Source of the DNA: Luteimonas aestuarii | Lineage (GTDB): Bacteria; Pseudomonadota; Gammaproteobacteria; Xanthomonadales; Xanthomonadaceae | DNA length: 64,000 bases | Direction: 5' to 3' | Assembly: GCF_004357985.1 (NCBI RefSeq) | Contig: NZ_SMTF01000001.1 | Span: forward strand, 186,001-250,000 | Shown: piece after piece, positions 1-10,059 of the stretch | How the letters are laid out: every line of letters begins with the position of its first letter | Numbering within the stretch: position 1 is the first letter of the stretch | The notes under the pieces: model-generated | The model's database searches: none | What the model saw: only the letters and a program-made list of their open reading frames with translations | What the model was told of the DNA's origin: nothing | Position numbers and translations under genes: made by a program

Positions 1-399
1 GGCATCGAGCGCGGCCACCGTTTCCGGCGGCAGTTCGCTGTTGAGCTGGGTGCCATCGGTGCGCAGCGCGGCCTGGCCCATCTGCATGCCCAGCGCCGGC
101 GAGCCCATCTCCTCGGGCGCGATCTCGAACACCACGCGGTCGGCGGCGGCGAATGCGGTATCCACGTCCGGCGACAGCGGATAGTCGCTGGGCTTGAGCA
201 GGTGGAACGAGCCCAGCAGGTACACCGCGTTGTCGGCGTCGGACACCTTCCACAGCAGCGGCACCGGCGGCGCGGACGCGGGCTCGGTACCTTGCCGTGC
301 AGCGGCTGGCCCGACGAGCAGCAGTGCGCACACCGCGGCGCTGCATAGAGTGGTCTTGAGGCCGCGGAGCATCGCGGGCACGGGGTTCGAAATCGACAT
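1..399 (-). CDS. TraB/GumN family protein, C-terminus beyond the left edge
   Basis: The ATG lies at 399-397, so the N-terminus is here and the C-terminus runs off the left edge (133 codons visible). A hydrophobic stretch at about residues 15-34 looks like a signal peptide. The segment LLWKVSDADNAVYLLGSFHL is the N-terminal signature of the TraB/GumN family, where the GS-H motif is thought to be part of a metalloprotease-like active site. AAAGGA about 9 bases upstream is a plausible ribosome site. It follows the DUF1684 gene by 19 bp on the same strand and is probably the last gene of the nnr-tsaE-amiC-mutL operon. The family call is firm; the biochemical role is not established. Confidence 0.85.
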   Translation of the reverse strand, partial: MSISNPVPAMLRGLKTTLCSAAVCALLLVGPAAARQGTEPASAPPVPLLWKVSDADNAVYLLGSFHLLKPSDYPLSPDVDTAFAAADRVVFEIAPEEMGSPALGMQMGQAALRTDGTQLNSELPPETVAALDA

Positions 400-418
400 G
401 GACGACGATCCTTTGTGA

Positions 419-1357
419 TCAGGGTGTGGGACGGCGGTAGCGCTTCTCGCCAGCGGTCACGGCCAGGTCCATGCGGTTCTCATGGGGCGGCAGCGGACAG
501 GTGGCGTAGTCGGTGAAGGCGCACGGGGGATTGTAGGCGCGATTGAAGTCCACCACGACCGCGCCCGACCGGTCCGGCGCATCGGTGTAGAGGTATCGCC
601 CCGGACCATAGCTCTCGTGGCCGCTGGTACGGTCGGCGAACACCAGGAACAGGCCGCCCTCTTCGCCTTCCAGCGCCTCCAGCCGGTAACGCGCGCCGTC
701 GCGCTCGAACTCGACCACGCCCGGATTCGGCAAGGCCTGCAGCTGGCTGGTGATGTCCATGATCTCGAGCGTGCGCGGCGTGGCATGCGGCACGAAGCTG
801 GCGTCGATGCGCCAGCCGGCATCGGCCGGCCAGTACTCCAGCGTGCCGAACTGCGTGCGCGTTTCGGCGTCCGCGTGCTTGACGCGCAGCGCCTTGCCAC
901 CAGACCGCTGCAACAACGACAACTGACCGTTGCCTTCATCGAAACCGACGATGGAGGGTGATTGATCGGTATCGGGCTTCAGTTCGAAGCGCGCCTTCAC
1001 AGGCTCGCCATCCAGCGTGAGCGCGACGCCGCGTTCCGGCACCAGCCACACGCGGCCGCCCGACTGCTGCAGCAGGCCGAGTTTTTCCGGACCCTTCGCC
1101 AGCCGGATGCCGTTGGTCGCCCCGCTGCCGACGTAGTGCGCGTTGAGTTCAAGACGATGCAATCCCACGAGGCTCGCCCAGCCGTCGGGCTGCAGCAGGC
1201 GCTCGCGGCGTTCCTCGCGCCATTGCGCGTTGTCGGCGACAAACCGCGGATCCTGCGGCGGCGGCTCGAGACCGCTGTCCTGCGACCCACCGGAACCGCC
1301 ACACGCGGCCAGCAGCATCGACGTCCCCAGCCACACGCCCCACGTCAGCTTTCGCAT
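419..1357 (-). CDS. DUF1684 family lipoprotein
   Basis: 312 residues. The N-terminus has a lipoprotein signal peptide with lipobox LLAAC and Cys19, followed by a Gly/Ser-rich linker, so the mature protein should be membrane-anchored in the envelope. The body begins WREERRERLLQPDGWASL and ends with the YNPPCAFTDYATCPLPPHEN block, both typical of DUF1684. No enzymatic function is known for this family. The start is one base after the mutL stop (TGACATG), indicating coupled translation with mutL. The role in the operon is unknown. Confidence 0.85.
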   Translation of the reverse strand: MRKLTWGVWLGTSMLLAACGGSGGSQDSGLEPPPQDPRFVADNAQWREERRERLLQPDGWASLVGLHRLELNAHYVGSGATNGIRLAKGPEKLGLLQQSGGRVWLVPERGVALTLDGEPVKARFELKPDTDQSPSIVGFDEGNGQLSLLQRSGGKALRVKHADAETRTQFGTLEYWPADAGWRIDASFVPHATPRTLEIMDITSQLQALPNPGVVEFERDGARYRLEALEGEEGGLFLVFADRTSGHESYGPGRYLYTDAPDRSGAVVVDFNRAYNPPCAFTDYATCPLPPHENRMDLAVTAGEKRYRRPTP

Positions 1358-1358
1358 G

Positions 1359-3158
1359 TCATCTCCCCCTCAGGAACCAGCGGTCGATCTCGTGCACCGT
1401 GAACCGTGCCCAGGTCGGCCGCCCGTGGTTGCATTGCCCGGAACGTTCGGTCGCTTCCATCTGCCGCAGCAACGCGTTCATTTCCGGCACGGTCAACCTG
1501 CGGTTGGCGCGCACCGCGCCGTGGCAGGCCATCGTCGACAACAGCTCGTCGCGCGCAGCCTTCACCCGGCGGCTTTCGCCATGTTCGCGCAGGTCGGCCA
1601 GCACGTCGCGGACCAGCGTCTCGGTATCGCCCTGTGCCAGCAACGCCGGCACGCCGCGCAGCAGCAGCGCCTGCGGTCCAGTCCGCGACAGCTCGAAGCC
1701 AAGTTCCGCCAGTGTCGTGGCCTCGCGCTCGGCGATCTCGGCTTCGCGCTCGGACACGGCGATCGATTGCGGCACCAGCAACGGTTGGGTGCGCAGGCCT
1801 TCGCCGTCATGCGCCGCCTTCAGCCGTTCGTAGCCGATGCGTTCGTGCGCGGCATGCATGTCCACCACGATCAGGCCGTCCGCGGTCTCGCTGAGGATAT
1901 AGATGCCGTGCAACTGCGCCAGCGCATAGCCCAGCGGCGGGATGCCGGTGGCGGCATCTTCGGCAGGCAGCGGCGTTTCGACGCGCACTGTGCCGGGCGC
2001 GGCGTACAGCGCCGCATACGCGGCCCGTGCCTCGCCTACCTGCAGTGACAGGTTCGGCTGCGGCATCGGCCGCGACCACGGCGCGGTTGCCTCGGTCACC
2101 ATCGCGGCATCGCCCGTCGGCGCGAACGCAGGCGCCACCTGGCTGCCTGCCCGCGTGTCCGCCAGGGCTTCGTGCAGGGTGCGGTAGACGAAGTCGTGCA
2201 CCAGTCGGGTATCGCGGAACCGCACCTCATGCTTGGCCGGGTGCACGTTTACGTCCACGCGCGCCGGGTCGAGGTCGAGGAACAGCACGTAGGCCGGCTG
2301 GCGGCCGTGGTACATCACGTCGCCGAACGCCTGCCGCACCGCATGCGCCACGCTGCGGTCGCGCACCGGGCGACGGTTGACGTAGAGGTATTGCTGGTCG
2401 GCGCTTGCGCGCGAATAGGCCGGCTGCGCGATCCAGCCGTGCAGGCGCAGGCCCGCCGCGGCGTGGTCGACGCGCAGGGCATGTTTCGCGAACTCCGGAC
2501 CCAGGGTTTCATGCAGGCGGTCGTCCGAGAACAGCTCGGTGCCGCCCTTGTAGCGCCGCGTCGGCTTGCCGTTGTGCGAGATGCGCAACTCCACGTCGGG
2601 CCGTGCCAACGCCAGCGAACGCAGCCACTCTTCGATGTGGCCCAATTCGGTGCGTTCGGCACGGAGGAACTTGCGCCGTGCCGGCACGTTGTAGAACAGG
2701 TCGCGCACCTCGACCGTGGTGCCGGGCGGATGCTGCCTAGGCTCCACTGCGCCCACGCGACCGCCTTCCACCGGCAATGCCGAACCGTGTCCATCATCGC
2801 CGCGACGCGACGCCAGCACGAAGCGGCTGACCGACGCGATCGATGGCAGCGCCTCGCCGCGGAATCCCATCGTCGCCACCGTTTCCAGATCGTCCAGCGA
2901 CCCGATCTTGCTGGTCGCATGGCGCGACACCGCGAGCGGCAATTCATCCGGCGCGATGCCCGAGCCGTTGTCGCGCACGCGGATCAGGCGCACGCCGCCT
3001 TCCTCGAGGTCGATGTCGATGCGGTCGGCGCCGGCATCGACGGCGTTTTCGACCAGTTCCTTGACCACGGACGCGGGCCGCTCGACGACTTCGCCGGCGG
3101 CGATCTGGTTGATCAGGGTGTCGGGGAGTTGCAGGATCGGCACGCAGGGTCGCGGCAC
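1359..3158 (-). CDS. mutL: DNA mismatch repair protein MutL
   Basis: About 599 residues. The N-terminal GHKL ATPase domain shows [19 protein letters not shown] and [10 protein letters not shown]. The C-terminal region has [20 protein letters not shown] and CNHGRP, which match the endonuclease-type MutL motifs DQHA(X)2E(X)4E (Met for Gln), ACxxAVRA and C(P)HGRP. This implies a nicking MutL that works without MutH. Starts are GTG: 3158 has GGA four bases upstream, while GTG at 3143 aligns better with the usual N-terminus ([22 protein letters not shown]). It sits between amiC and the DUF1684 gene, as in the common tsaE-ami-mutL operon. Confidence 0.95.
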   Translation of the reverse strand: MPRPCVPILQLPDTLINQIAAGEVVERPASVVKELVENAVDAGADRIDIDLEEGGVRLIRVRDNGSGIAPDELPLAVSRHATSKIGSLDDLETVATMGFRGEALPSIASVSRFVLASRRGDDGHGSALPVEGGRVGAVEPRQHPPGTTVEVRDLFYNVPARRKFLRAERTELGHIEEWLRSLALARPDVELRISHNGKPTRRYKGGTELFSDDRLHETLGPEFAKHALRVDHAAAGLRLHGWIAQPAYSRASADQQYLYVNRRPVRDRSVAHAVRQAFGDVMYHGRQPAYVLFLDLDPARVDVNVHPAKHEVRFRDTRLVHDFVYRTLHEALADTRAGSQVAPAFAPTGDAAMVTEATAPWSRPMPQPNLSLQVGEARAAYAALYAAPGTVRVETPLPAEDAATGIPPLGYALAQLHGIYILSETADGLIVVDMHAAHERIGYERLKAAHDGEGLRTQPLLVPQSIAVSEREAEIAEREATTLAELGFELSRTGPQALLLRGVPALLAQGDTETLVRDVLADLREHGESRRVKAARDELLSTMACHGAVRANRRLTVPEMNALLRQMEATERSGQCNHGRPTWARFTVHEIDRWFLRGR

Positions 3159-3229
3159 GGAGTCCGGGCCGCCGCAGGGGTCAGGCGTGATGATAGCGGA
3201 GGGTGCCCGGCCGTGGCCGGACGGGCGCG

Positions 3230-4726
3230 TCAGCGGCTTCCGCCAGCGACGGCCTCGGCTTCCCGGGCGGCGCGCGCAGCGTACAGCGTGCCCGGCGGCG
3301 GCTGGTTGACGAAGTACCGGTCGATGCCCTTGAGCACCGCTTCGGCCAGGCGGCGCTGGTGCGCCGGATCCTTCAGCCGCTGTTCCTCGTCGGCGTTGGA
3401 AATGAAGCCGGTTTCGACCAGCATCGCCGGCATGTCGGCATTGCGCAGCACCGAGAAGTTGGCGTATTCGACCTGCGGCTTGTGCGTCTTGCCGACGCTG
3501 CGCAAGCCTTCCAGCACGTGGCTGGCGGCCTCCTGCGAGGCCTTCATGTGCCCGCTCTGCGCGAGGTCGAGCAGGACGTTGGACAGCACGTCGCGCTCCA
3601 GCCGCGCGCCGCCGACCAGGTCGGACGCGTTCTCGCGGTCGGCCAGCCAGCGCGCCTGCTGCGACGAGGCGCCGCGCGTGGACAGTGTGTACACCGAAGA
3701 TCCGTAGGCCGCACGGTTGTGCGCGGCATCGGCATGGATGGAGACGAACATGTCCGCACCGGCCTGGCGGGCGCGGCGCGCGCGCTGCGGCAGGTCGACG
3801 AACTCGTCGCGATCGCGCACGAGGTAGGCGCGCATGCCCGGCGTGGCGTTGATCTGCCGCGCCAGTTCACGAGAGATCGCCAGCACGATGTGCTTCTCGT
3901 AGGTGCCGGCGGGGCCGATCGCACCGGGATCCTGGCCACCGTGGCCGGGATCGATGGCGATGACCAGCGGCCGCGTGCCGGCCTGGGCCAGCGGCGGACG
4001 CGCGGCGGGCGGAGGCGGCTGCGCGACCTGCGGCGGGATGGTCGCTGGGGTGGTCGCGGCGGCCACGGTGGCCGGCGCGGGGGTTGGGGTCGGCACCTGC
4101 CGCTGCAGCGACGGATCGCTCGATGGCTGCGGCTGCGGCGGAGATGCCGGATTCGAAGGCGTGTCACCCACTGCCGTCGCGCCGCCCTGCAGGCCGGCGA
4201 TGATGCGCGAGGTGGCATCGGCCGAGGCAACGGCCGGATCGATCTGGGATGAGGCAGGCGAGGTGGCTGCGCTGGCAAGGGGGGAGGTGGCAGCCGCGAT
4301 CTGCGCGATCGGATCGGCCGGCCCGTCGCCGGGCCACTCGAGGATCAGGCGCAGGCCGTCAGGGCCGTCCTCGTAGCGCGGCTGCATTGCGACGACCGGA
4401 CTGGACAGGTCGAACACGATCCGCGCGGTGCCCGGCACCGGCTGGCCGTTGCGGACGCTGCTGACGATGCCTGCCGCCGGCGGCAGGCGCAGGCCCGCGG
4501 CGAAGCGACTGCCGGGCAGGTCCACCACCAGGCGGTCGGGGTTGGCGAGGGACAGCACCTTGTGCTCGGCTCGGTCGTCCAGGTGGATCTCGACCCGGGT
4601 GCCGGTGGCGCCGGTACTCAGGCGCAAGTCCTTGATTTCGGACGAATACGCAAGGTTCCAGAGCAAGGCCGCCAGCAAGGCGATGCCAAGCAGCACTTGC
4701 TGGATGTTGATTCCCCGAAGGCGCAT
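3230..4726 (-). CDS. amiC: N-acetylmuramoyl-L-alanine amidase with AMIN domain
   Basis: 498 residues. An N-terminal hydrophobic segment (about 10-28) exports it to the periplasm. It is followed by an AMIN domain (about 30-135), a long Pro/Ala/Ser linker (about 140-250) and an Amidase_3 domain (about 255-485). Visible zinc/catalytic residues are His262 in DPGHGG, the Glu of YEKHI, His331 in SIHADA and Glu438 in VETGFISN. The enzyme cleaves the amide between MurNAc and the stem peptide during daughter-cell separation. The AMIN domain should target it to the septum. It lies between tsaE and mutL in the operon. AmiB and AmiC are not easily separated by sequence alone. Confidence 0.93.
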   Translation of the reverse strand: MRLRGINIQQVLLGIALLAALLWNLAYSSEIKDLRLSTGATGTRVEIHLDDRAEHKVLSLANPDRLVVDLPGSRFAAGLRLPPAAGIVSSVRNGQPVPGTARIVFDLSSPVVAMQPRYEDGPDGLRLILEWPGDGPADPIAQIAAATSPLASAATSPASSQIDPAVASADATSRIIAGLQGGATAVGDTPSNPASPPQPQPSSDPSLQRQVPTPTPAPATVAAATTPATIPPQVAQPPPPAARPPLAQAGTRPLVIAIDPGHGGQDPGAIGPAGTYEKHIVLAISRELARQINATPGMRAYLVRDRDEFVDLPQRARRARQAGADMFVSIHADAAHNRAAYGSSVYTLSTRGASSQQARWLADRENASDLVGGARLERDVLSNVLLDLAQSGHMKASQEAASHVLEGLRSVGKTHKPQVEYANFSVLRNADMPAMLVETGFISNADEEQRLKDPAHQRRLAEAVLKGIDRYFVNQPPPGTLYAARAAREAEAVAGGSR

Positions 4727-4813
4727 GGGCAGTAGTCAAGCACCAACGCCCCGATTTTGCAACGGGTTTTCCCTTCAAAATCCGGCACCTGCCAAACCTT
4801 TCTAGGTTCCGGT

Positions 4814-5293
4814 TCAGGTAATCGCTGCAAACCGCTCCGGGAGCCGGACGGTCGCCAGCCAGGCATGCCCGGGGCCCGACACCGGCTCCAGTCGGGCGCC
4901 GCGGCCTTCGCCAGCGACGGCCAGATGCACCCGCAGGTCTGCGGGCGGCAGCGCCGGCCCCGCCCGGTCTGGCCACTCCACCAGCCACAGCACCGGCTCG
5001 ATGTCGTCCAGGCCCAGGAAATCGAGCTCGGCGGCATCGCCGATGCGGTACAGATCGAGGTGCACGGCTTCGCGTCCGGAGGCCAGCAGGTAATGCTCCA
5101 CCAGCGTGTAGGTGGGGCTGCGGACCGGACCGGTCACGCCCAGCGCACGCAGCCAGGCGCGCGCCAGTGTGGATTTTCCGGCGCCAAGGTCGCCCCGCAG
5201 GTGCACCATCGCGCCGGGCGGCGCCGCGAGCGCCAACGCGCCCGCCAGTTCGGCCGTGGCCTGTTCGTCGGCAAGATGGACATGCAGCGTCAT
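4814..5293 (-). CDS. tsaE: tRNA threonylcarbamoyladenosine biosynthesis ATPase TsaE
   Basis: 159 residues from the ATG at 5293, which overlaps the nnr stop as ATGA. The P-loop GDLGAGKSTLARA (Lys40) and the block SPTYTLVEHY followed by HLDLYR are diagnostic for TsaE. The protein powers the TsaB-TsaD complex that makes t6A at position 37 of ANN-decoding tRNAs. The length is normal. An 87-bp gap with no strong signal separates it from amiC. Confidence 0.94.
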   Translation of the reverse strand: MTLHVHLADEQATAELAGALALAAPPGAMVHLRGDLGAGKSTLARAWLRALGVTGPVRSPTYTLVEHYLLASGREAVHLDLYRIGDAAELDFLGLDDIEPVLWLVEWPDRAGPALPPADLRVHLAVAGEGRGARLEPVSGPGHAWLATVRLPERFAAIT

Positions 5294-6795
5294 CGCGCCC
5301 CCCCGGGAGTTGTCCCGTTGGCACGTCGGCGCAGGTGCGGCAGCAGGTCCGAGGGCAGCAGGCCGCGCTCGCCACCCTCCCCCGCCGCATCGTCGCCGGC
5401 CACGGCGTGCAGCAGCGCACCCGTGGTCGCGGCATCGAAGGCATCGCGCCCTTGCGCGCGCAGCGCGGCGATGCAGCCAGTCAGCACGTCGCCCATGCCG
5501 CCAACGGCCATGCCGGGATTGCCGGCGGATACCACGCGCGGCGTCGTGTCCGGCGCGGCCACCAGCGTGCCCGCCCCCTTCAACACCACTACGCAGCCCA
5601 TGGCCTGGCACAGCAGGCGCGCCGCCGCGTAGCGATTGGCCTGCACCTCGGCCACGCTGATGCCCAGCAGTCGCGCGGCTTCGCCCGGGTGCGGCGTGAG
5701 GATGTCATCGTGCGAAGGCAGGCGCGCGGAGGCTGCGAGCAGGTTCAAGGCATCGGCATCCAGCACCAGTGGCTTGCCACGGGACAATGCACGTTCGAAC
5801 AGCGTGCGCCCCCAGTCGCCCTGCCCCAGTCCGGGGCCGATCGCGACGACATCGGCGGTGTCCAGCATCGGATCGAGTTGCCGCGCCGACGTAATGCCGA
5901 CCGGCATCGCCTCCGGGCAGCGCGCCAGCAGCGGCGCGACATGCAACGGCTGCGTGGCCACCGCGACCAGCCCCGCGCCACTGCGCAGCGCGGCTTCCGC
6001 GGCCAGCATCACCGCGCCGCCCTTGCCGCTGTCGCCACCGATGCACAGCACGCGGCCACTTGCACCCTTGTGGGTGTTGCGCGGGCGTGGCGCGAACATC
6101 GCCGACAGGTCGTCCGCATCGAAACGGGTGGCGACGACCGCCATCGCGTCGCGCAGGTGTGCCGGCAGGTCCAGCGTGGCCAGCGAAAGTCGGCCGACAT
6201 GCTCCAGTGCCGCACCCGTCGCCAGCCCGGCATGGGGCGCGATGAACTGCAGCGTGCGCGTGGCGACGATGGCGGCCCCCGGCACGCGGCCGTGGTCGGC
6301 ATCGACGCCGCTGGGCACATCCAGCGACAGCACCGGACGCCCCGACGCCGCGATCGCTGCGAAGAGCTCCGCCGCTGCACCGTCGGCTGCGCGCGACAGG
6401 CCGATGCCGAACACCGCATCCACGATCACATCGGGATGTCCCACGGTGCCGCCGAATTCGACCACCACGCCACCCGCCGCTTCATACTCGTCGCAGGCGC
6501 GCCGTGCCAGCGGTGTCTTCGGCGCATGCGTCGCGAGCCGCAGCACGCGCACCGTGCGTCCGGATGCGTGCGCGTGGCGCGCCAGCACATAGCCATCGCC
6601 GCCGTTGTTGCCGGGGCCACAAACGACCACGAGGGTCTGCGCATCGGGCCAGTGGCGAAGCAGTTCGCGCCAGGCGGCCTGGCCGGCCTTTGCCATCAGC
6701 GCGAAGCCGTCGTCGCCCGCCGCCTGTGTTTCCACCCCGCGCAGCGCAGCCGCGTCGTACAGGGGTGTGCCGCGGGCTGGCGAGGGCTGCTCCAT
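5290..6795 (-). CDS. nnr: Bifunctional NAD(P)HX epimerase / ADP-dependent NAD(P)HX dehydratase
   Basis: 501 residues from the ATG at 6795 (MEQPSPARG); an in-frame start 15 codons further upstream would overlap queG and is less likely. The N-terminal half is a YjeF_N/NnrE epimerase (VVCGPGNNGGDGYVLARH; VDAVFGIGL). The C-terminal half is a ribokinase-like NnrD dehydratase (HKGASGRVLCIGGDSGKGGAVMLA is split across about residues 218-240; GNPGMAVGGMGDVLTG near the end). It repairs hydrated NADH and NADPH in the cytoplasm. It heads the operon with tsaE (ATGA overlap). The promoter probably overlaps that of queG. Confidence 0.95.
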   Translation of the reverse strand: MEQPSPARGTPLYDAAALRGVETQAAGDDGFALMAKAGQAAWRELLRHWPDAQTLVVVCGPGNNGGDGYVLARHAHASGRTVRVLRLATHAPKTPLARRACDEYEAAGGVVVEFGGTVGHPDVIVDAVFGIGLSRAADGAAAELFAAIAASGRPVLSLDVPSGVDADHGRVPGAAIVATRTLQFIAPHAGLATGAALEHVGRLSLATLDLPAHLRDAMAVVATRFDADDLSAMFAPRPRNTHKGASGRVLCIGGDSGKGGAVMLAAEAALRSGAGLVAVATQPLHVAPLLARCPEAMPVGITSARQLDPMLDTADVVAIGPGLGQGDWGRTLFERALSRGKPLVLDADALNLLAASARLPSHDDILTPHPGEAARLLGISVAEVQANRYAAARLLCQAMGCVVVLKGAGTLVAAPDTTPRVVSAGNPGMAVGGMGDVLTGCIAALRAQGRDAFDAATTGALLHAVAGDDAAGEGGERGLLPSDLLPHLRRRANGTTPGGAR

Positions 6796-6801
6796 GCGCC
6801 G

Positions 6802-6812
6802 GATTCTATACT
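6802..6812. promoter_or_regulatory. Overlapping divergent -10 elements for nnr and queG
   Basis: The 23 bp between the two start codons contains TATACT on the plus strand (6807-6812) and TAGAAT on the minus strand (6807-6802). Each hexamer ends exactly six bases before an ATG (queG at 6819, nnr at 6795), the distance expected for a transcript that starts at or next to the initiation codon. Neither side has a recognisable -35 element, and there is no room for a Shine-Dalgarno sequence after either predicted transcription start. Confidence 0.5.
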
Positions 6813-6818
6813 TGCCCC

Positions 6819-7895
6819 ATGTCCGTGCCCGCAAGCCCATCGACGCCCGCCGATCCTGCTGCGCTGGCGCTGCGGATCAAGTCGCTGGCGCGCGAATCGG
6901 GTTTCCAGCGCTGCGGCATCGCCGGCATCGAGCTGGGCGAGGATGAAGCCCACCTGCGCAGCTGGCTGGCGAACGGACTGTACGGTTCGATGGACTGGAT
7001 GGCGCGCCACGGCGACAAGCGCTCGCGCCCACAGGAGCTGGTACCCGGCACACTGCGCGTGGTGTCGGTGGGGCTCGACTACGGCCAGGACGAAGACGAG
7101 GCCTGGCGCACGCTGGCCGACGGCAGCCGCGCCTACGTGGCGCGCTATGCGCTCGGCCGCGACTACCACAAGCTGATGCGCAACCGGCTGCAGAAGCTCG
7201 CCGATCGCATCGCCGGGGAGATCGGTCCGTTCGGCCATCGCGTGTTCGTCGACTCGGCACCGGTACTCGAGCGCGCGCTGGCGCGCAATGCGGGGCTGGG
7301 CTGGATCGGCAAGCACACCTGCCTGATCGACCGCGACGGTGGTTCGTGGTTCTTCCTCGGCGAGCTGTACGTCGACCTGCCGCTGCCGATCGATCCGCCT
7401 GCGAGCGCACACTGCGGCACCTGCGCGCGCTGCATCGACATCTGCCCGACGCAGGCCATCGTCGCGCCGCACCGCCTCGATGCGCGCCGCTGCATCGCCT
7501 ACCTGACCATCGAACACGAAGGCGCGATCGACGAAGCGCTGCGCCCGGCCATCGGCAACCGCATCTTCGGGTGCGACGACTGCCAGCTGGTGTGTCCCTG
7601 GAACAAGTTCGCCAGGCGCACCGACGAACCGGATTTCCGCGCGCGCAACCGCCTGGACGAAGCCTCGCTGGCCGAACTGTTCGCATGGGACGAGGACGAG
7701 TTCCTCCGACGCACGGAAGGGTCCGCGATCCGCCGCAGCGGACATGCGCGCTGGCTGCGCAACCTCGCCATCGCCCTGGGTAATGCGCCGGCCACGCGCG
7801 AGGTCATCGATGCGCTGCAATCGCGCCGCGACTGGCCAGACCCCGTGGTGCGCGAACACATCGAGTGGGCGCTGCGGCGGCACGGGATGCCGTAG
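6819..7895 (+). CDS. queG: Epoxyqueuosine reductase QueG
   Basis: 358 residues. It catalyses the last step of queuosine synthesis, reducing epoxyqueuosine in tRNA with a cobalamin cofactor and two 4Fe-4S clusters. The N-terminal region has GFQRCGIAG and the middle has DSAPVLERALARNAGLGWIG, typical of QueG. The cluster ligands are in CGTCARCIDICPT and CDDCQLVCPWN, a ferredoxin-like arrangement. The start at 6819 is fixed by the family N-terminus (LALRIKSLARESGF). The gene stands alone, divergent from nnr and convergent with the GNAT gene 13 bp downstream. Confidence 0.95.
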   Translation: MSVPASPSTPADPAALALRIKSLARESGFQRCGIAGIELGEDEAHLRSWLANGLYGSMDWMARHGDKRSRPQELVPGTLRVVSVGLDYGQDEDEAWRTLADGSRAYVARYALGRDYHKLMRNRLQKLADRIAGEIGPFGHRVFVDSAPVLERALARNAGLGWIGKHTCLIDRDGGSWFFLGELYVDLPLPIDPPASAHCGTCARCIDICPTQAIVAPHRLDARRCIAYLTIEHEGAIDEALRPAIGNRIFGCDDCQLVCPWNKFARRTDEPDFRARNRLDEASLAELFAWDEDEFLRRTEGSAIRRSGHARWLRNLAIALGNAPATREVIDALQSRRDWPDPVVREHIEWALRRHGMP

Positions 7896-7908
7896 CCGCG
7901 GATAGCAG

Positions 7909-8415
7909 CTAGAGGCGCCTGGCGCGCCTCGCCATCAACAGCACGTCGACGTACGCGCCGTCGCGCAAGGCGTACTCGCGCGCAAGTCCCTCGCGCTCGA
8001 AGCCATGGCGCCCGTAAAGCGAGATGGCCGCGGCATTGTCGGCATAGACCTCCAGCTCCAGCCTGCGCACGCCATGCCAGCGTTCGGCGGTATCGATCAC
8101 CGCTTCCAGCAACTGCGTGCCGACGCCTCGGCCGCGATACGCGGGCGCCACGGCCATGCCGAGGTTGGCGACATGTCGTCGCCGTGGACTCTGGAAGACC
8201 TCGAACCCGGCGGCGCCGACGACTCCGTCGCCATCGACCTCAGCCACCAGTTGCACCACATGCCGCGGCAAATCGCGCAGTTGCTTCTCCCACGCCGCGA
8301 GCGACGGGTATGGCAGTTGCAGGGTCGCCGCAAATGCACCCGGCTCCGCGAACAGCGCATGCAGGCCGGCGGCATCGCCGGGCTCGGCATGGCGGACGCG
8401 CGCGCCCGGCGTCAT
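7909..8415 (-). CDS. GNAT family N-acetyltransferase
   Basis: 168 residues with a single GNAT fold: beta4-alpha3 region [20 protein letters not shown] (acetyl-CoA pyrophosphate loop RGRGVG) and C-terminal [29 protein letters not shown]. The C-terminal pattern resembles RimJ/RimL-like and YhhY-type acetyltransferases, but the substrate cannot be read from sequence. It overlaps pgi as ATGA and is probably co-transcribed with it. Confidence 0.85.
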   Translation of the reverse strand: MTPGARVRHAEPGDAAGLHALFAEPGAFAATLQLPYPSLAAWEKQLRDLPRHVVQLVAEVDGDGVVGAAGFEVFQSPRRRHVANLGMAVAPAYRGRGVGTQLLEAVIDTAERWHGVRRLELEVYADNAAAISLYGRHGFEREGLAREYALRDGAYVDVLLMARRARRL

Positions 8416-9923
8416 CGTTGGCCCGAACGCGCGTTGATTTCGTCGAGCAGCGCGCGCGTCACCGGATCATCAACCTGCGCATCGCCGGACAGCGCCGGCA
8501 ACAGCTTGTTCGCCAGTTGCTTGCCCAGCTCCACGCCGAACTGGTCGAAGGCATTGATGCCCCATGCCACCGACTGCAGGTACACGCTGTGCTCGTACAG
8601 CGCCACCAGTGCACCGAGCGCCTGCGGCGACAGCGCGTCCAGCAGGATCAGCGTGCTGGGTCGGTTGCCGGCATAGGCGCGGTGCGGATCGTCGCTGGGC
8701 TGCCCGTTCGCCAGCGCTTCGGTCTGCGCCAGCAGGTTGGCGAGCAGTGCGCGATGGTTTTCTTCGTGCCCGCCCTCGCTGCCGACCACGCCGATGAAAT
8801 CGGCCGGCACCACCTGGGTGCCTTGGTGCAGCGCCTGGAAGAAGCTGTGCTGGGTGTCGGTGCCCGGGCCACCCCACCAGACCGGCACGGTGTCGACCTG
8901 CAGCTGCGCGCCATCAAGCCGAGCCGACTTGCCGAGGCTTTCCATCACCAGTTGCTGCAGGTAGTTGGGCAGCAGCCTGAGGCGTTCGTCGTAGGGCAGG
9001 ACCGCCTGCGTGGCGAGACCCAGCGCGTTGCGGTTCCAGATGGCCGTCAACGCGTGGCGGAACGCGAGGTTGTCGCGAGGTGCCGCGCCAACCGCATGCG
9101 CGTCGAAGCCGGCGGCGCCCGACAACAGCTGTTCGAAGCGATCCATGCCGATGCCGAGCGCGATCGGAAATCCCACCGCCGACCACAGCGAGTAGCGACC
9201 ACCCACCCAGTCCCACATCGGCAGGATGCGTTCGGGCGCGATGCCGAACGCGGCGGCGCGATCGACGTTGGCGCTGACGCCGTACACGCGGCTGTCGTCG
9301 CCCAGCCATTCGCGCACGATGCCGCCGTTGAGCAGGGTTTCCTGCGTGCCGAAGGTCTTCGAGATCAGGATCGTCGCGGTCTTCGATGGATCCAGTCCCG
9401 CCAGCGTGCGTCGCGCCGCGTTGCCGTCCACGTTGGACAGGAAGTGCACGCGGAAGCGTGCGTCCGTTTGCGCCAGCGCATCCACCACCAGCCGCGGCCC
9501 CAGGTCGGATCCGCCGATGCCGACGCTGACGATGTCGGTCACGCCGCTGCCCGACAAGGCGTCGACCAGAGCGCCCATCCGCTGCCTGGCGTCGCGCGCC
9601 TGCGCGGCGCGTTCGCGCACCGCGGGCGACGTGGACGTGTCACCGCGCAGGGCGGTGTGCAACGCGGCGCGTCCCTCGGTGGCGTTGACGGTTTCGCCAT
9701 CGACCAGCCGGCGCATCGCCGACGGAAACCCGGCCGCATCGGCAACCGAGAACAACGCATCGAGCGCGGCATCGTCATACCGCTGCCGTGCGAAATTCGC
9801 GTACAGCGGACCGGCACGCAGCGCCTGTGACTCAGGGCGCCCGGGGGTGGCGGCCAGCGCGCGGATCGGCGTGTCGCGCAGGCGTGATGCGTGTTCTCGA
9901 AGTGCGGCGGAATCGATGCTCAT
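8412..9923 (-). CDS. pgi: Glucose-6-phosphate isomerase
   Basis: 503 residues from the ATG at 9923 ([15 protein letters not shown]). It interconverts glucose 6-phosphate and fructose 6-phosphate. Family motifs are [39 protein letters not shown] and [20 protein letters not shown], with the C-terminal [10 protein letters not shown] block. The protein is about 45 residues shorter than the E. coli enzyme. Beyond glycolysis, it helps supply hexose phosphates for the nucleotide sugars of the polysaccharide locus in this window. A promoter is visible about 90 bp upstream. Confidence 0.95.
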   Translation of the reverse strand: MSIDSAALREHASRLRDTPIRALAATPGRPESQALRAGPLYANFARQRYDDAALDALFSVADAAGFPSAMRRLVDGETVNATEGRAALHTALRGDTSTSPAVRERAAQARDARQRMGALVDALSGSGVTDIVSVGIGGSDLGPRLVVDALAQTDARFRVHFLSNVDGNAARRTLAGLDPSKTATILISKTFGTQETLLNGGIVREWLGDDSRVYGVSANVDRAAAFGIAPERILPMWDWVGGRYSLWSAVGFPIALGIGMDRFEQLLSGAAGFDAHAVGAAPRDNLAFRHALTAIWNRNALGLATQAVLPYDERLRLLPNYLQQLVMESLGKSARLDGAQLQVDTVPVWWGGPGTDTQHSFFQALHQGTQVVPADFIGVVGSEGGHEENHRALLANLLAQTEALANGQPSDDPHRAYAGNRPSTLILLDALSPQALGALVALYEHSVYLQSVAWGINAFDQFGVELGKQLANKLLPALSGDAQVDDPVTRALLDEINARSGQR

Positions 9924-10017
9924 GTGGGGGCAACCTGGACCGGAAAGGCGTTGTGGGGTGCCCCATGCCCGTGGCGCCCTGGCGGCACCACCCTGCGCAC
10001 GAAACACGCGTCGCCCG

Positions 10018-10044
10018 AGTATAGGACCGATTTCCGCGCCGCAA
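10018..10044 (-). promoter_or_regulatory. Probable promoter of pgi
   Basis: On the minus strand TTGCGG (10044-10039) and TATACT (10023-10018) are separated by 15 bp, slightly short of the optimum. Transcription from about 10011 would leave a leader of roughly 88 bases before the pgi ATG. The position in the 136-bp gap between panC and pgi supports the call. Confidence 0.5.
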
Positions 10045-10059
10045 CATCGGCGCGCGGAT

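Noticed and set aside
5167..7176. Long plus-strand open frame opposite nnr and tsaE
   Set aside because: No recognisable motif, low-complexity composition, and it lies opposite well-supported genes.
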